Source: Variovorax paradoxus (GTDB lineage: Bacteria; Pseudomonadota; Gammaproteobacteria; Burkholderiales; Burkholderiaceae_C). From it: 64,000 nucleotides of DNA. Below are positions 24,966-33,984 of the stretch, piece by piece (positions within the stretch are counted from its first letter, which is position 1; every line of letters starts with the position of its first letter). The notes below the pieces were generated by a model. The model saw nothing but the letters and a program-made list of their open reading frames with translations, had not been told where the DNA came from and searched no databases. A program made the position numbers and the translations under genes. The stretch spans positions 1,364,001-1,428,000 of the forward strand of contig NZ_JAUSXG010000001.1 in NCBI RefSeq assembly GCF_030815855.1, given 5' to 3'.

Positions 24966-25052
24966 GTGAAGCTCATTCTGAAAACAATATTCTTATTGGT
25001 TGGATTGCCATTAGGTAATTCGGCTTATCGGCCGAGTGCGGTGCCGCAATGA
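24966..25052 (+). CDS. Short leader ORF coupled to vgrG (28 residues)
   Basis: A GTG at 24966 with a strong GGGAGGTGA ribosome site opens a 28-residue frame. It begins with two Lys and a hydrophobic Ile/Leu/Phe/Val stretch (residues 3-15) and ends at a TGA overlapping the vgrG ATG (ATGA at 25049-25052). vgrG itself has no good ribosome site, so translation of the leader could drive vgrG translation. The peptide resembles a tiny membrane or signal-like peptide. It could equally be the remnant of a longer gene. No family is recognised. Confidence 0.5.
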   Translation: MKLILKTIFLLVGLPLGNSAYRPSAVPQ

Positions 25053-28000
25053 GCCGTCGCGTCAGCATCCGAACGCCCTTGGGCGAGTCGTTGCAATTTC
25101 ACCAACTGGTGGGCCGGGAGGCGCTGAGCCAGCTCTACGCCTTCGACATCGGCCTGCTGGGCAGCAGCAACGCCATCGACTCCAAAGCCCTGCTCGGCAA
25201 GGCCTCGACGGTGGCGGTGGAAACCGAAAGCGGTGGCGTGCGCTATCTCGGTGGCATTGCGACCCGGTTCGGCCTGCAACAGGAAGACGCGCGCCATTCC
25301 TTCTATCGCATGCAACTGCGGCCCTGGCTGTGGCTTGCCACGCGGCGCAGCGATTTCCGCATCTTCCAGGGCAAGAGCGTGCCCGACATAGTGACCGAAG
25401 TGCTGGGCAGCTACGGCTATCCCATCGAGAAGAAGCTCAGCCGGGGCGACTACCGCCGCTGGGACTACTGCGTCCAGTACCACGAGAGCGACTTCAATTT
25501 CATCTCGCGGCTGTGCGAGCTCGAAGGCATTTATTACTATTTCCGGCACGAGGCTTCGCAGCACGTCCTGGTGTTTGCGGACGACATTGCGAGCTCGCAC
25601 GCACCGCTGCCTGGCGGAGAGTCGGTGCGCTTTCACCCGCTCGAAAAATCCGGCATGGGCCAGCGCGAGCGCATCTATGCCTGGGAAACCGCGGAAGAGG
25701 TGCGCGCGGGCCATCACTACAACAACGACTTCGACTTCGAGAAGCCCAAGGCCGACCTCTCGCACCTGCGGCAGATGCCGCCCGGCCACGACCACGACAG
25801 CTACGAGAACTACGAGTGGCCCGGCGGCTTCGTGCAGCACGCCGACGGCGAGACCTACGCGCGCCTGCGCAATGAAGAGCAATTGAGCCAACGCAGCCGC
25901 GCGAGCGGCCGCTCCAACCTGCGCGAACTGGCAACCGGCCACACGCTGCGTCTTGCCGGCCACCCCCGGGCCGACCAGAACCAGCAGTACCTGCTGACAA
26001 GCGTGAGCTATCACCTGCAGGAGAACCTGCAGGCCAGCGAGGGCGCGGACGCTACCGAGGGCTCGGTGCAGCGCTTCGCGTTCGATGCGCAGCCCACCAG
26101 CCTGGCATGGCGCCCGCAGCGCACCACGCCCAAGCCGCGCACCCGCGGTCCGCAGACCGCCATGGTGGTGGGCCCGGCCGGCGAAGAAATCTGGACCGAC
26201 CCGTACGGCCGCATCAAGGTGCAGTTTCACTGGGACCGCCTCGGCAAGGACGACGAGAACTCCAGCTGCTGGGTGCGCGTGTCCACCGCCTGGGCGGGCG
26301 CCACCTTCGGCGCGGTGTCCGTGCCGCGCATCGGCATGGAGGTGATCGTCGACTTTCTGAACGGCGACCCGGACTATCCGATCGTGACGGGCTGCGTCTA
26401 CAACGCCGACACCATGGCGGCGTGGCAGTTGCCGGAGCAAAAGCACCTGTCAGGCATTCGCAGCCGCGAACTGGGCGGCGGGCGCGGCAATCACCTGGTG
26501 CTGGACGACACCCACGGAAAGATCCAGGCGCAGTTGCGCAGCGACCACCAGGCCAGCCAGCTGAGCGTGGGGCACATCGGCCGCATCGAAGACACGGCGG
26601 GGCGCAAGGAGCCGCGCGGGCAGGGCTTCGAGTTGCGCACGGATGGGCATGGCGTGGCACGCGCAGCCAAGGGGCTGCTGGTAACCACAGAGCCGCGGCT
26701 CAACGCGCAGGCGCACACCACCGACATGGGCGAGACCGTCGGTCGGCTCACGCAGGCCGGCGACCTGCACGAGGGCCTGAGCGAAGCGGCCCAGGCCGCG
26801 CAGGCGCACGATGCGGGCGACCAGGACGAAGTCGCCAAGGGCCTGAAGGAGCAGAACGACGCCATCAAGGGCCAGGGCGGCAATCGCGAGCAGGGCGACT
26901 TCCCCGAGTTTCAGGAGCCGCACCTCACGCTTGCCAGCGCCAAGGGCCTGCAAACCGTGGCGCAGGGTTCCACGCACGTGGTGAGCAACGAGCACAACGC
27001 GCTCACCAGCGGCGGCCACACGAGCGTGAGCGCAGGCAGGAGCTTTCTGGTGAGCGTGCAGAGCGCCATCCGCATGTTCGCTTCCAAGGCCGGCATGCGG
27101 CTGGTGGCGGCCAGCGCCGACATCGACATCAAGGCGCTGAAGGACAGCGTCAATGTGCTCGCCAAGCTCAACATCACGCAAACCGCCAACAAGATCACCA
27201 TTCACGCGAAGGAAGAGGTGGTGATCAACGGCGGCTCCAGCTACAGCCGCTGGAGTTCGGGCGGTATCGAGCACGGCACCTCGGGCACCTGGCGCGAACA
27301 CGCGGCGGTGCACAGCCTGGTGGGACCGGCCAGCCAGGGCAAGCCCTCGCTGCCCAACCCGCCGCAGTTGCCCAAGGGCCAGCTCGATCTGTACCACCAG
27401 TACATCAAGCCCACCGGCGAAAAGCACCAGGGCGTCGCGCAAGGCGACTTCACCGTGGTCGATTCCGAAGGCGGCACGCACGCCGGCACCTTCGATCGCA
27501 ATGGCTTCGCAAGCGTGTCGGGTTTGCCGATCGGCACCGCGAAGGTCACCTTCGGCAAGGACCCGCGCGATCCGTGGGACGAGGGCAGCTACTTTGGCAC
27601 GCCCAAGGACTGGAAGGCAAAAGAACCTGCCGGCGGCGGCGCCGATGCGGCGGGCGCTGGGTCGGGATTGTCGGGCGTTCTAAGCAGTGCGGGCAATCTT
27701 GCCGGCTGGGCCGGTTCAGCCGGCGGCGCCGCGGGCGCGCTCGCGGGCGTCGCCGGCATGAACAGCAAGACCGCGGGCATGCTCGGGCAGGTCACCCAGG
27801 CGGCCGGCATGGCGCAGCAGGCAGTGGGCGCCGCGCAGGACCTTCGGCAAGGCGGCGCCAAGGCGCTGTTGGGCCAGGCCAGCCAGGCCGCCACTGGCAT
27901 GGCAATGCAGGCCGCTGGCGCGCGGCTCGGACCGATGGGCGCACCCGTCGCCGGTATTGCCAATGTGGCGAGCAGTGCGATGAGCGGCGGCGTGCCGGCC

Positions 28001-28075
28001 GGCATCAAGACGGGCATTGCCACAGCCGCCACTAATCCCGCGCTTGCGGGGCGCACCCCGGGCTTCATCGGCTGA
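25049..28075 (+). CDS. vgrG: Type VI secretion spike protein VgrG (TssI) with C-terminal extension
   Basis: 1008 residues. Order: a gp27/phage GPD-like base (1-~350), a gp5-like OB domain (~365-465, with Asp-Pro-Tyr-Gly-Arg-Ile-Lys-Val-Gln-Phe-His-Trp-Asp and Val-Ser-Thr-Ala-Trp-Ala-Gly), a needle with DUF2345 (~600-770, Thr-Leu-Ala-Ser-Ala-Lys-Gly-Leu), a small transthyretin-like carboxypeptidase-regulatory domain (~775-850), and a Gly/Ala-rich hydrophobic tail to 1008. It trimerises as the puncturing tip and carries cargo. The TTR-like domain is a known adaptor that binds effectors. The adjacent rhs genes lack PAAR, so they may ride on this extension. No T6SS core gene is nearby: this is an orphan vgrG island. 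Confidence 0.95.
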   Translation: MSRRVSIRTPLGESLQFHQLVGREALSQLYAFDIGLLGSSNAIDSKALLGKASTVAVETESGGVRYLGGIATRFGLQQEDARHSFYRMQLRPWLWLATRRSDFRIFQGKSVPDIVTEVLGSYGYPIEKKLSRGDYRRWDYCVQYHESDFNFISRLCELEGIYYYFRHEASQHVLVFADDIASSHAPLPGGESVRFHPLEKSGMGQRERIYAWETAEEVRAGHHYNNDFDFEKPKADLSHLRQMPPGHDHDSYENYEWPGGFVQHADGETYARLRNEEQLSQRSRASGRSNLRELATGHTLRLAGHPRADQNQQYLLTSVSYHLQENLQASEGADATEGSVQRFAFDAQPTSLAWRPQRTTPKPRTRGPQTAMVVGPAGEEIWTDPYGRIKVQFHWDRLGKDDENSSCWVRVSTAWAGATFGAVSVPRIGMEVIVDFLNGDPDYPIVTGCVYNADTMAAWQLPEQKHLSGIRSRELGGGRGNHLVLDDTHGKIQAQLRSDHQASQLSVGHIGRIEDTAGRKEPRGQGFELRTDGHGVARAAKGLLVTTEPRLNAQAHTTDMGETVGRLTQAGDLHEGLSEAAQAAQAHDAGDQDEVAKGLKEQNDAIKGQGGNREQGDFPEFQEPHLTLASAKGLQTVAQGSTHVVSNEHNALTSGGHTSVSAGRSFLVSVQSAIRMFASKAGMRLVAASADIDIKALKDSVNVLAKLNITQTANKITIHAKEEVVINGGSSYSRWSSGGIEHGTSGTWREHAAVHSLVGPASQGKPSLPNPPQLPKGQLDLYHQYIKPTGEKHQGVAQGDFTVVDSEGGTHAGTFDRNGFASVSGLPIGTAKVTFGKDPRDPWDEGSYFGTPKDWKAKEPAGGGADAAGAGSGLSGVLSSAGNLAGWAGSAGGAAGALAGVAGMNSKTAGMLGQVTQAAGMAQQAVGAAQDLRQGGAKALLGQASQAATGMAMQAAGARLGPMGAPVAGIANVASSAMSGGVPAGIKTGIATAATNPALAGRTPGFIG

Positions 28076-28133
28076 AGCGGCACCGCGCGTATTTCGAATA
28101 ACAAGACGTCTCGGGAACAGGGAAAACAAGGCA

Positions 28134-31100
28134 ATGGCGGAAGGATCGCAACAACAACCACCTCAAAGAGAACCCCAGACCGCGGTCGCCCCCCTGAACA
28201 CCATCGTCAAGGAGGACATCGCGGCGGCGAGCAAGGCGGTGGACGACTGGCTGCGCTCGTTCAGCGGCGGCTACGTCACGCTCGAACGGCTGACCATGGT
28301 GCTGGGCAGCATTCCGATCGTCGGCAACATCATGGCGCTGGTGGATGTGTTCCTGGACATCATCAACATCGTCGAGAAGAAGGCCAAGGACGGGGTCGAA
28401 GCATTTCTGACGTGGGTGAGCCTGGGCATCAACCTGATCGGTCTGATCCCGCTGCCGCCGACCATGGCGGCGGCGCGCATGAGCCTGCGGCCCACGCTGC
28501 ACCTGGTGAAGCAGCAGCTTAAAACTGCGGCGTCGAACCTGAGCGAGACCATCGTCGTGGTGCTGATTGGGCATTTGAACGCGACGATCATGGGCGAGCT
28601 GGACAAGTTCATCGACGGCGCCATTGCGCTGCTCGAAGACATGCTGAAGCGCTGCGCGAACCTGGCAGACCAAATCGTGGACAACCTGGTGGACATCCTG
28701 CGGCGCGTCGTGGGGCAGAAGGACCTGTTCACTGTGGCCAAGCCCGTGGCGTCCGAGGCCAAGGTGCACGACCCTAAAACGCAAAGCACCTGGAGCCGCA
28801 TGTGGGGCAGTGCGGTGCGCTACACCAAGGAGTCGGCGAACTACGTGGCCAAGGCGGCGGCGAGCCAGCTTCCCGCAGGCGTCGCTAGTCGAGTCAACGG
28901 CGTCATCACGCAGATGCTGGACTTCAAGCGCCTGCTGCGCGGGCAGTTGTCGAAGCTGGCCGACCGCGAGGCGCAGGCCAGCATCATGTGGCTGCTGCAC
29001 AGGCTCAAGGCCGCGCTGCTGCGTAAGCGCGGCCAGCGCGCGGCGATCGTGCCGCCGGCAAAAGGAGCGCAGGCGGAGAAGGACAAGCCTGGAGCCGCGC
29101 TCGGCCACATCAGCAAGCAGGCACCCGCCCGCAAGGACCCGGGCTGCCGCAATCGGCCGGCGCGCGCGGCCGTCGGCGGCTCCATCAGCCTTGCGACCGG
29201 CAGCGAAAGCTTCGTGCATACCGACTTTGTTCTGAGCGCGCCGCTTTCGATTACGTGGTCGCGTGTCTATCGCAGCCAGCTGGATGCCTATGACCGCGGC
29301 ATGCTGGGTGCGCGCTGGATCACGCCGTACACGACACGCATCGACATTGCGCCGAACGGCGGGCTGGTCTACCACGGCGTCGACGGACGCAGCCACTCGT
29401 ATCCGATGCTCGCAGTGGGACAGGTGCATCGCGATGCAGTCGAAGACCTGACGCTGAGCCAGCTCAGCGACACGCTGTTGACGCTGGACTTCGGCAAGCA
29501 GGGTGACTGGCAAGAGATCTACGAACGCGTGGAAGGCCAGCCTCGCTACCGTCTTGTGGCGCAGCAGGCCAAAGACGGCCTGTCCATCGGCCTGCGCTAC
29601 GACCACGTGATCGCGTCGACAGGCGAGCGCGTGCTGAGCGACATCATCAGCAAGCAGGGCGATGCCGTGATGGCGCACGTCGGCACCCAGCCCGATGCAA
29701 AGACCGGCCTCGTCCAGTCGCTGTGGGAGCTGAAGGACGGCCAGGTCGTGCGCCAGCTGGCCGCCTACACGCACGATGCCGAACATGACCTGATTGCCGC
29801 GCAGGACGAGAACGGCGCCAGCTGGAGCTACGCCTACGGCCACCACCTGGTCACCCGCTACACCGACCGCACCGGCCGCGGCATGAACCTCGAGTACGAC
29901 GGCACCGGCGCCGACGCCAAGGCCGTGCGCGAGTGGAGCGACGACGGCAGCTTTGCACTGCAGCTGGAATGGGACGCCAACATCCGCCTGACCTATGTCA
30001 CCGATGCGCTGGGAGGCGAGACCTGGCACTACTACGACATCGAGGGTTACACCTACCGCGTCATCCACCCCGACAAGCTGGAGGAATGGTTCTTTCGCGA
30101 CGATGCAAAGAACGTCACGCGCCATGTGCATACCGACGGAACCACCGACGACTACAGCTACGACGAAGACGGCAACCTGCAGACGCACACCCGTGCCGAC
30201 GGCAGCCGGGTGCACTTCGAGTACGACAACCAGCACCGCCTCACCGGCATTCGCGACGCCGAGGGCGGTGGTTGGAAGCGCGGCTACGACGCACAGGGTC
30301 ATCTGACGGAAGAGACCGACCCGCTGGGCCACAAGACCGAGTACGCCTATGACAAGGCCGGGCGGCCCGTGCGCGTGACGGACGCCAAGGGCGGGACGAA
30401 GCTGCTGAGCTACACGCCCGGCGGCCTCCTCGCGAGCTTCACCGATTGTTCGGGCAAGACCCGGCGTTGGGAATACGACAGCCGCGGCCGGACGATCAAG
30501 GCCATCGACGCTGCGGGCCAGATCGCGCGCTACCGCTACAGCCCATCGGGTGAAGGCATCGTGCAGCGTGGCGACGGCAACTCCCCTGGTCAGCTCGAAG
30601 AGATCACCTCGCCCGACGCCACGCGGGAGCACTTCGTGCACGATGCCGAAGGCCGGTTGCTCGCGCACATCGACCCGCTTGGGCGCAGAAGGCGCTACAG
30701 CTACACGCGCTCAGGCCTCGTGTCCGGCCGCGTCGATGCCGCGGGTCATTCGCTCAGCTACCAGTGGGATCTGCTCGGCCGGCTGACCGAACTGCAGAAC
30801 GAGAACGGCAGCCGCTACAGCTTCAGCTATGACCCCGTGGGCCGGTTGCTTCAGGAAACCGGCTTCGATCGCAAGACCACCCGCTACCGCCACGAAGAAG
30901 GCACAGGCCGGCTTGTGGCGGTGGAAGAGGGCGCACGCGTGATGCAGCTGCAATTCGATGTGATGGGACGCCTGGTCGAACGCACCGCCGGCGAGGGCAC
31001 CGAGCGCTTCGCATTCGATGGCAATGGTCGAATGATCGAAGCCGTCAACCGCAATGCGCGCCTGCAGTGGTTCTACGACCCGGCCGGCAATCTCACGCGT

Positions 31101-32855
31101 GAGCATCACCACTACATTGCGAACGCGCGCACGGCAGTCTGGCAGCACCGCTACGACGAGCTCAACCAGCGCGTCGCAACGATTCGTCCTGACGGCCACA
31201 CCACCCAGTGGCTGACCTATGGCTCCGGGCATGTGCACGGCCTCCTGCTCGACGGCGAAGACATTCTGGGATTCGAGCGCGACGATCTTCACCGCGAAGT
31301 CTTGCGCGAACAGCGCAACGGCATCAGCCAGCGGCTGCGCTACGACAGCGGCGGCCGGCTGCTGCAGCAGGACATCGGGCAAACACGAACGAACGCCATC
31401 GACGCGCTGCAACTGCGCCGCAGCTACAGCTACGACAAGGCCGGCCACCTGATCGCCATCGGTGACAGCCGCCACGGCAACTTCAGCTACCGCTACGACC
31501 CCGTCGACCGCCTTGTGGAGGCCAACAGCCGCCTGGGCCGCGAGGTGTTTGCCTTCGACCCGGCAGGCAACATCACCAGCCCGGCGAGCACCGGACCCTT
31601 GGCCGAGAAGGCCGCGGCGCATAAGCTGCTCGACAACCTGCTGAAGGAATATGCCGGCACCCGCTATCGCTACGACGAGCATGGCAATCTCGTCGAGCGC
31701 ACGCGCAACGGCCGCAAGACCGCCTTTGCATGGGACGGCTTTGGCCGGATGACCGCCGCCACCAGCGAAGACGGCACCGCCACCATCTTCAGCTACGACC
31801 CAATGGGCCGGCGCATATCCAAGCACGCCCACGATGCCGTGACGCTGTTTGGCTGGGACGGCGACACACTGGCTTTCGAAAGCACCCAGACCATCGCGGG
31901 CGCGCAAGAGCAGCGAGGCCGGGGCTGGAGCGTGCACTACATCCACGAGCGAAACTCCTTCGTGCCGCTGGTGCAGGTGCGCCAGGCGCGGGCCATCGCC
32001 TTGAGCAAGACGCCTGATGTGAAGGCGTTGATGGCAGCCAACGGCGGTGCCTACGACATCGAGCAAGACCCGCTCTGGAACGGCGAAGCGCAACCCCAGG
32101 CCGAAGGCTTCACGCTGGACGAGATCGCCTTCTACCAATGCGACCACCTCGGCACGCCGCACGAACTCACCGACCACGAAGGTCGCTTGGCATGGTCCGC
32201 CCAGTACAAGGCCTGGGGCGAGGCGCGCGAAGCCATCAGCGAGGCCGGGCGGCGTGCCGGCTTTGCGAACCCTATCCGTTTCCAGGGCCAGTATTTCGAC
32301 GCTGAAACCGGCCTTCACTACAACCGCCACCGCTACTACGATCCGGCGAGCGGGCGCTATGTCTCGCCCGATCCGATGGGGCTGGCTGGCGGGCGCAACC
32401 TGCATGTGTATGTGGGTAACAACCCGGTGCGTGGCATCGATCCGCTGGGGCTGGTGGACATCAACATGTTCCCGCATGACGAGGCGATCCGAACGTCGGG
32501 AGACAACATTCCGAATCCGCCGGGCACCTTCACGGTGGGTGGGCACGGGAACAGCTCAATCATGCAAAACGCGTCGCGCCAGCCGGTGAAGCCGGCCGAG
32601 CTGGCCGAGCAGATCCGTGCGCATCCCTCGTACAAGAATGGGCAACACGTCGTGTTGATGTCGTGCGAAACCGGCAAGGGCGATGCACCCTTCGCGCAGC
32701 ACCTTGCGAACGAGCTCGACGCACCGGTGAGTGCGCCCGACAAATTCCTGTGGATCTGGCCTGACGGCAAAACCCGGCCCGCGGGCATGACGGCCGACAG
32801 GAAGATGGACACTTCCGACCTCGGGAAATGGCGCACATTCAGGCCAGAGCCATGA
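28134..32855 (+). CDS. rhs: RHS-repeat T6SS effector with caspase-like C-terminal toxin (rhs1)
   Basis: 1573 residues from ATG 28134. Residues ~40-120 hold two hydrophobic helices and a conserved N-terminal region shared with rhs2; no PAAR domain is present. A DUF6531-like entry near 350 leads to about 1000 residues of Tyr-Asp RHS repeats that form the toxin cage. The core ends at Asp-Pro-Leu-Gly-Leu (residues 1436-1440), where the RHS autoprotease usually cuts. The variable 133-residue tail contains Val-Gly-Gly-His-Gly-Asn (His1471) and Met-Ser-Cys-Glu-Thr-Gly (Cys1511). This His/Cys dyad is typical of clan CD caspase-like or C80 cysteine peptidases. The tail is thus a candidate protease toxin. 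The stop overlaps the next gene's ATG, a usual effector-immunity arrangement. Confidence 0.92.
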   Translation: MAEGSQQQPPQREPQTAVAPLNTIVKEDIAAASKAVDDWLRSFSGGYVTLERLTMVLGSIPIVGNIMALVDVFLDIINIVEKKAKDGVEAFLTWVSLGINLIGLIPLPPTMAAARMSLRPTLHLVKQQLKTAASNLSETIVVVLIGHLNATIMGELDKFIDGAIALLEDMLKRCANLADQIVDNLVDILRRVVGQKDLFTVAKPVASEAKVHDPKTQSTWSRMWGSAVRYTKESANYVAKAAASQLPAGVASRVNGVITQMLDFKRLLRGQLSKLADREAQASIMWLLHRLKAALLRKRGQRAAIVPPAKGAQAEKDKPGAALGHISKQAPARKDPGCRNRPARAAVGGSISLATGSESFVHTDFVLSAPLSITWSRVYRSQLDAYDRGMLGARWITPYTTRIDIAPNGGLVYHGVDGRSHSYPMLAVGQVHRDAVEDLTLSQLSDTLLTLDFGKQGDWQEIYERVEGQPRYRLVAQQAKDGLSIGLRYDHVIASTGERVLSDIISKQGDAVMAHVGTQPDAKTGLVQSLWELKDGQVVRQLAAYTHDAEHDLIAAQDENGASWSYAYGHHLVTRYTDRTGRGMNLEYDGTGADAKAVREWSDDGSFALQLEWDANIRLTYVTDALGGETWHYYDIEGYTYRVIHPDKLEEWFFRDDAKNVTRHVHTDGTTDDYSYDEDGNLQTHTRADGSRVHFEYDNQHRLTGIRDAEGGGWKRGYDAQGHLTEETDPLGHKTEYAYDKAGRPVRVTDAKGGTKLLSYTPGGLLASFTDCSGKTRRWEYDSRGRTIKAIDAAGQIARYRYSPSGEGIVQRGDGNSPGQLEEITSPDATREHFVHDAEGRLLAHIDPLGRRRRYSYTRSGLVSGRVDAAGHSLSYQWDLLGRLTELQNENGSRYSFSYDPVGRLLQETGFDRKTTRYRHEEGTGRLVAVEEGARVMQLQFDVMGRLVERTAGEGTERFAFDGNGRMIEAVNRNARLQWFYDPAGNLTREHHHYIANARTAVWQHRYDELNQRVATIRPDGHTTQWLTYGSGHVHGLLLDGEDILGFERDDLHREVLREQRNGISQRLRYDSGGRLLQQDIGQTRTNAIDALQLRRSYSYDKAGHLIAIGDSRHGNFSYRYDPVDRLVEANSRLGREVFAFDPAGNITSPASTGPLAEKAAAHKLLDNLLKEYAGTRYRYDEHGNLVERTRNGRKTAFAWDGFGRMTAATSEDGTATIFSYDPMGRRISKHAHDAVTLFGWDGDTLAFESTQTIAGAQEQRGRGWSVHYIHERNSFVPLVQVRQARAIALSKTPDVKALMAANGGAYDIEQDPLWNGEAQPQAEGFTLDEIAFYQCDHLGTPHELTDHEGRLAWSAQYKAWGEAREAISEAGRRAGFANPIRFQGQYFDAETGLHYNRHRYYDPASGRYVSPDPMGLAGGRNLHVYVGNNPVRGIDPLGLVDINMFPHDEAIRTSGDNIPNPPGTFTVGGHGNSSIMQNASRQPVKPAELAEQIRAHPSYKNGQHVVLMSCETGKGDAPFAQHLANELDAPVSAPDKFLWIWPDGKTRPAGMTADRKMDTSDLGKWRTFRPEP
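28170..29000 (+). repeat. rhs N-terminal homology block, copy 1
   Basis: This block encodes the hydrophobic N-terminal region of rhs1 and is nearly identical to about 34916-35760 in rhs2. Long exact runs are visible around 28180-28500. It marks the duplication that produced the two rhs genes, or later exchange between them. Confidence 0.85.
29640..30372 (+). repeat. Near-identical rhs core tract, copy 1
   Basis: The tract aligns without gaps to 36436-37168 (offset 6796) with only scattered, mostly silent differences. The flanking rhs sequence on both sides is clearly more divergent. That contrast suggests recent recombination or gene conversion between rhs1 and rhs2 rather than uniform divergence. 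Confidence 0.85.
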
Positions 32856-33904
32856 AGCAAGCCACCAGCCCATTGCGCGCGATGCCGATACTGCTCGCGT
32901 TGGTTTTTTCTCTCTCTCAGGCCACGGAGACACATCCCATGGACAAGGACATGCCCACATCGAGCGCGCAGATCTATGCGCTCGACGACGCGCAGCGGAT
33001 CGATCTCGCCAGGAAGGCCGAAGCCGGCGATGCGGAGGCCGCCTTTCGCCTCTCGCAGCACTACACCTTCACGCACTCGGACGCTGATCAGCGCACGCAC
33101 TGGCTGTCGGTGGCGGCCAAGGCGGGCCATGTGGTAGCGCAATCCAACCTCGCCTCCGACTTGAGCACGGACGGCAAGGACCTTGCCCAGGCCGCACAGT
33201 GGGCCGCGGAGGCCCGAAGGAATGGCAGTCCCGATGCGGACCGGCTTCTAGGGGCGATCGAGGCCGCACAGTCCGCCATGCTCACGCCCGAAGAGCAGAC
33301 CACGTTGGCCGCGAAGGCCGAAGCCGGCGATGCCGAGGCCGCGTTCCGCTTGTCAAGGTACCGCAACTTCGTGCACCAGGACCGCACGCAGACACGGCGC
33401 TGGCGCAAGCTGGCGGCCGAGGGCGGCCATGCGCCGGCCCAGTACGAGCTCGCCGTCGACCTGTACATGAACGGCAAGGACCTCGCACAGGCCGCGAGAT
33501 GGGCCGCCGAGGCACGCAAGAACGGCGACGCGGATGCAGGCCGGCTGCTGCGGGAGATCGAGGCGCTGCAGTCCGCCTCGCTCACATCCGACGAAGAGGC
33601 CGCGCTGGTCGCGAAGGCCGAAGCCGGGGATGCCGAGGCCGCGTTCCGGCTTTCGAAGTATTACCACTTCGTGCATCAGGACGGCCGCGTGCGGGGGCGG
33701 CGCTGGCTCGTTCGGGCGGCCGAGGGAGGCCAGGCGACGGCGCAGTATGACCTTGCCGTGGTCCTGCAATTGGACGGCGGCACCGTGGCCCAAGCCGCGC
33801 ACTGGGCCGCGCAGGCACACAGGAATGGCGATGTGGATGCGCAACGGCTGCTGCAGAGAATCGAAGCCTTGCGTTCCCCAGCGCGCAAGCAGCCCGGCAA
33901 CTGA
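32852..33904 (+). CDS. Exported Sel1-like repeat protein, candidate immunity to rhs1
   Basis: 350 residues; the ATG overlaps the rhs1 stop (ATGA). An N-terminal signal peptide (Arg near 9, hydrophobic core 11-22, Ala-type cleavage near 24) without a lipobox Cys suggests a periplasmic protein. The rest is three tandem ~97-residue modules, each with Ala-Lys-Ala-Glu-Ala-Gly-Asp-Ala-Glu-Ala-Ala-Phe-Arg-Leu-Ser and a Gly-Gly-His/Gln-Ala-x-Ala-Gln-Tyr pattern: helix pairs of the Sel1/TPR type. Position directly after a toxin tail makes it a candidate immunity protein. The export signal would then imply that the toxin acts, or is met, in the periplasm. Confidence 0.8.
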   Translation: MKQATSPLRAMPILLALVFSLSQATETHPMDKDMPTSSAQIYALDDAQRIDLARKAEAGDAEAAFRLSQHYTFTHSDADQRTHWLSVAAKAGHVVAQSNLASDLSTDGKDLAQAAQWAAEARRNGSPDADRLLGAIEAAQSAMLTPEEQTTLAAKAEAGDAEAAFRLSRYRNFVHQDRTQTRRWRKLAAEGGHAPAQYELAVDLYMNGKDLAQAARWAAEARKNGDADAGRLLREIEALQSASLTSDEEAALVAKAEAGDAEAAFRLSKYYHFVHQDGRVRGRRWLVRAAEGGQATAQYDLAVVLQLDGGTVAQAAHWAAQAHRNGDVDAQRLLQRIEALRSPARKQPGN

Positions 33905-33984
33905 GTTGCCAGGTCATCATCCCTCGGCGACATCTTGCGCGAAGCGGGGAGCCGCTGAGCGCCTAACGCAATGGAGAACAGCTC

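Noticed and set aside
24680..25048. Attachment site or tRNA at the left edge of the T6SS island
   Set aside because: No tRNA-like fold or direct repeat matching the right edge near 42740 was found by eye; only a hairpin and an AT-rich promoter region.
28065..32546. Two long minus-strand frames opposite rhs1 (867 and 611 codons)
   Set aside because: They mirror the periodic RHS repeat codons and have low-complexity translation without motifs.
33000..33900. The tandem modules in the exported Sel1 gene as a CRISPR-like array
   Set aside because: The repeats are about 290 bp, diverged and coding, with no spacers.
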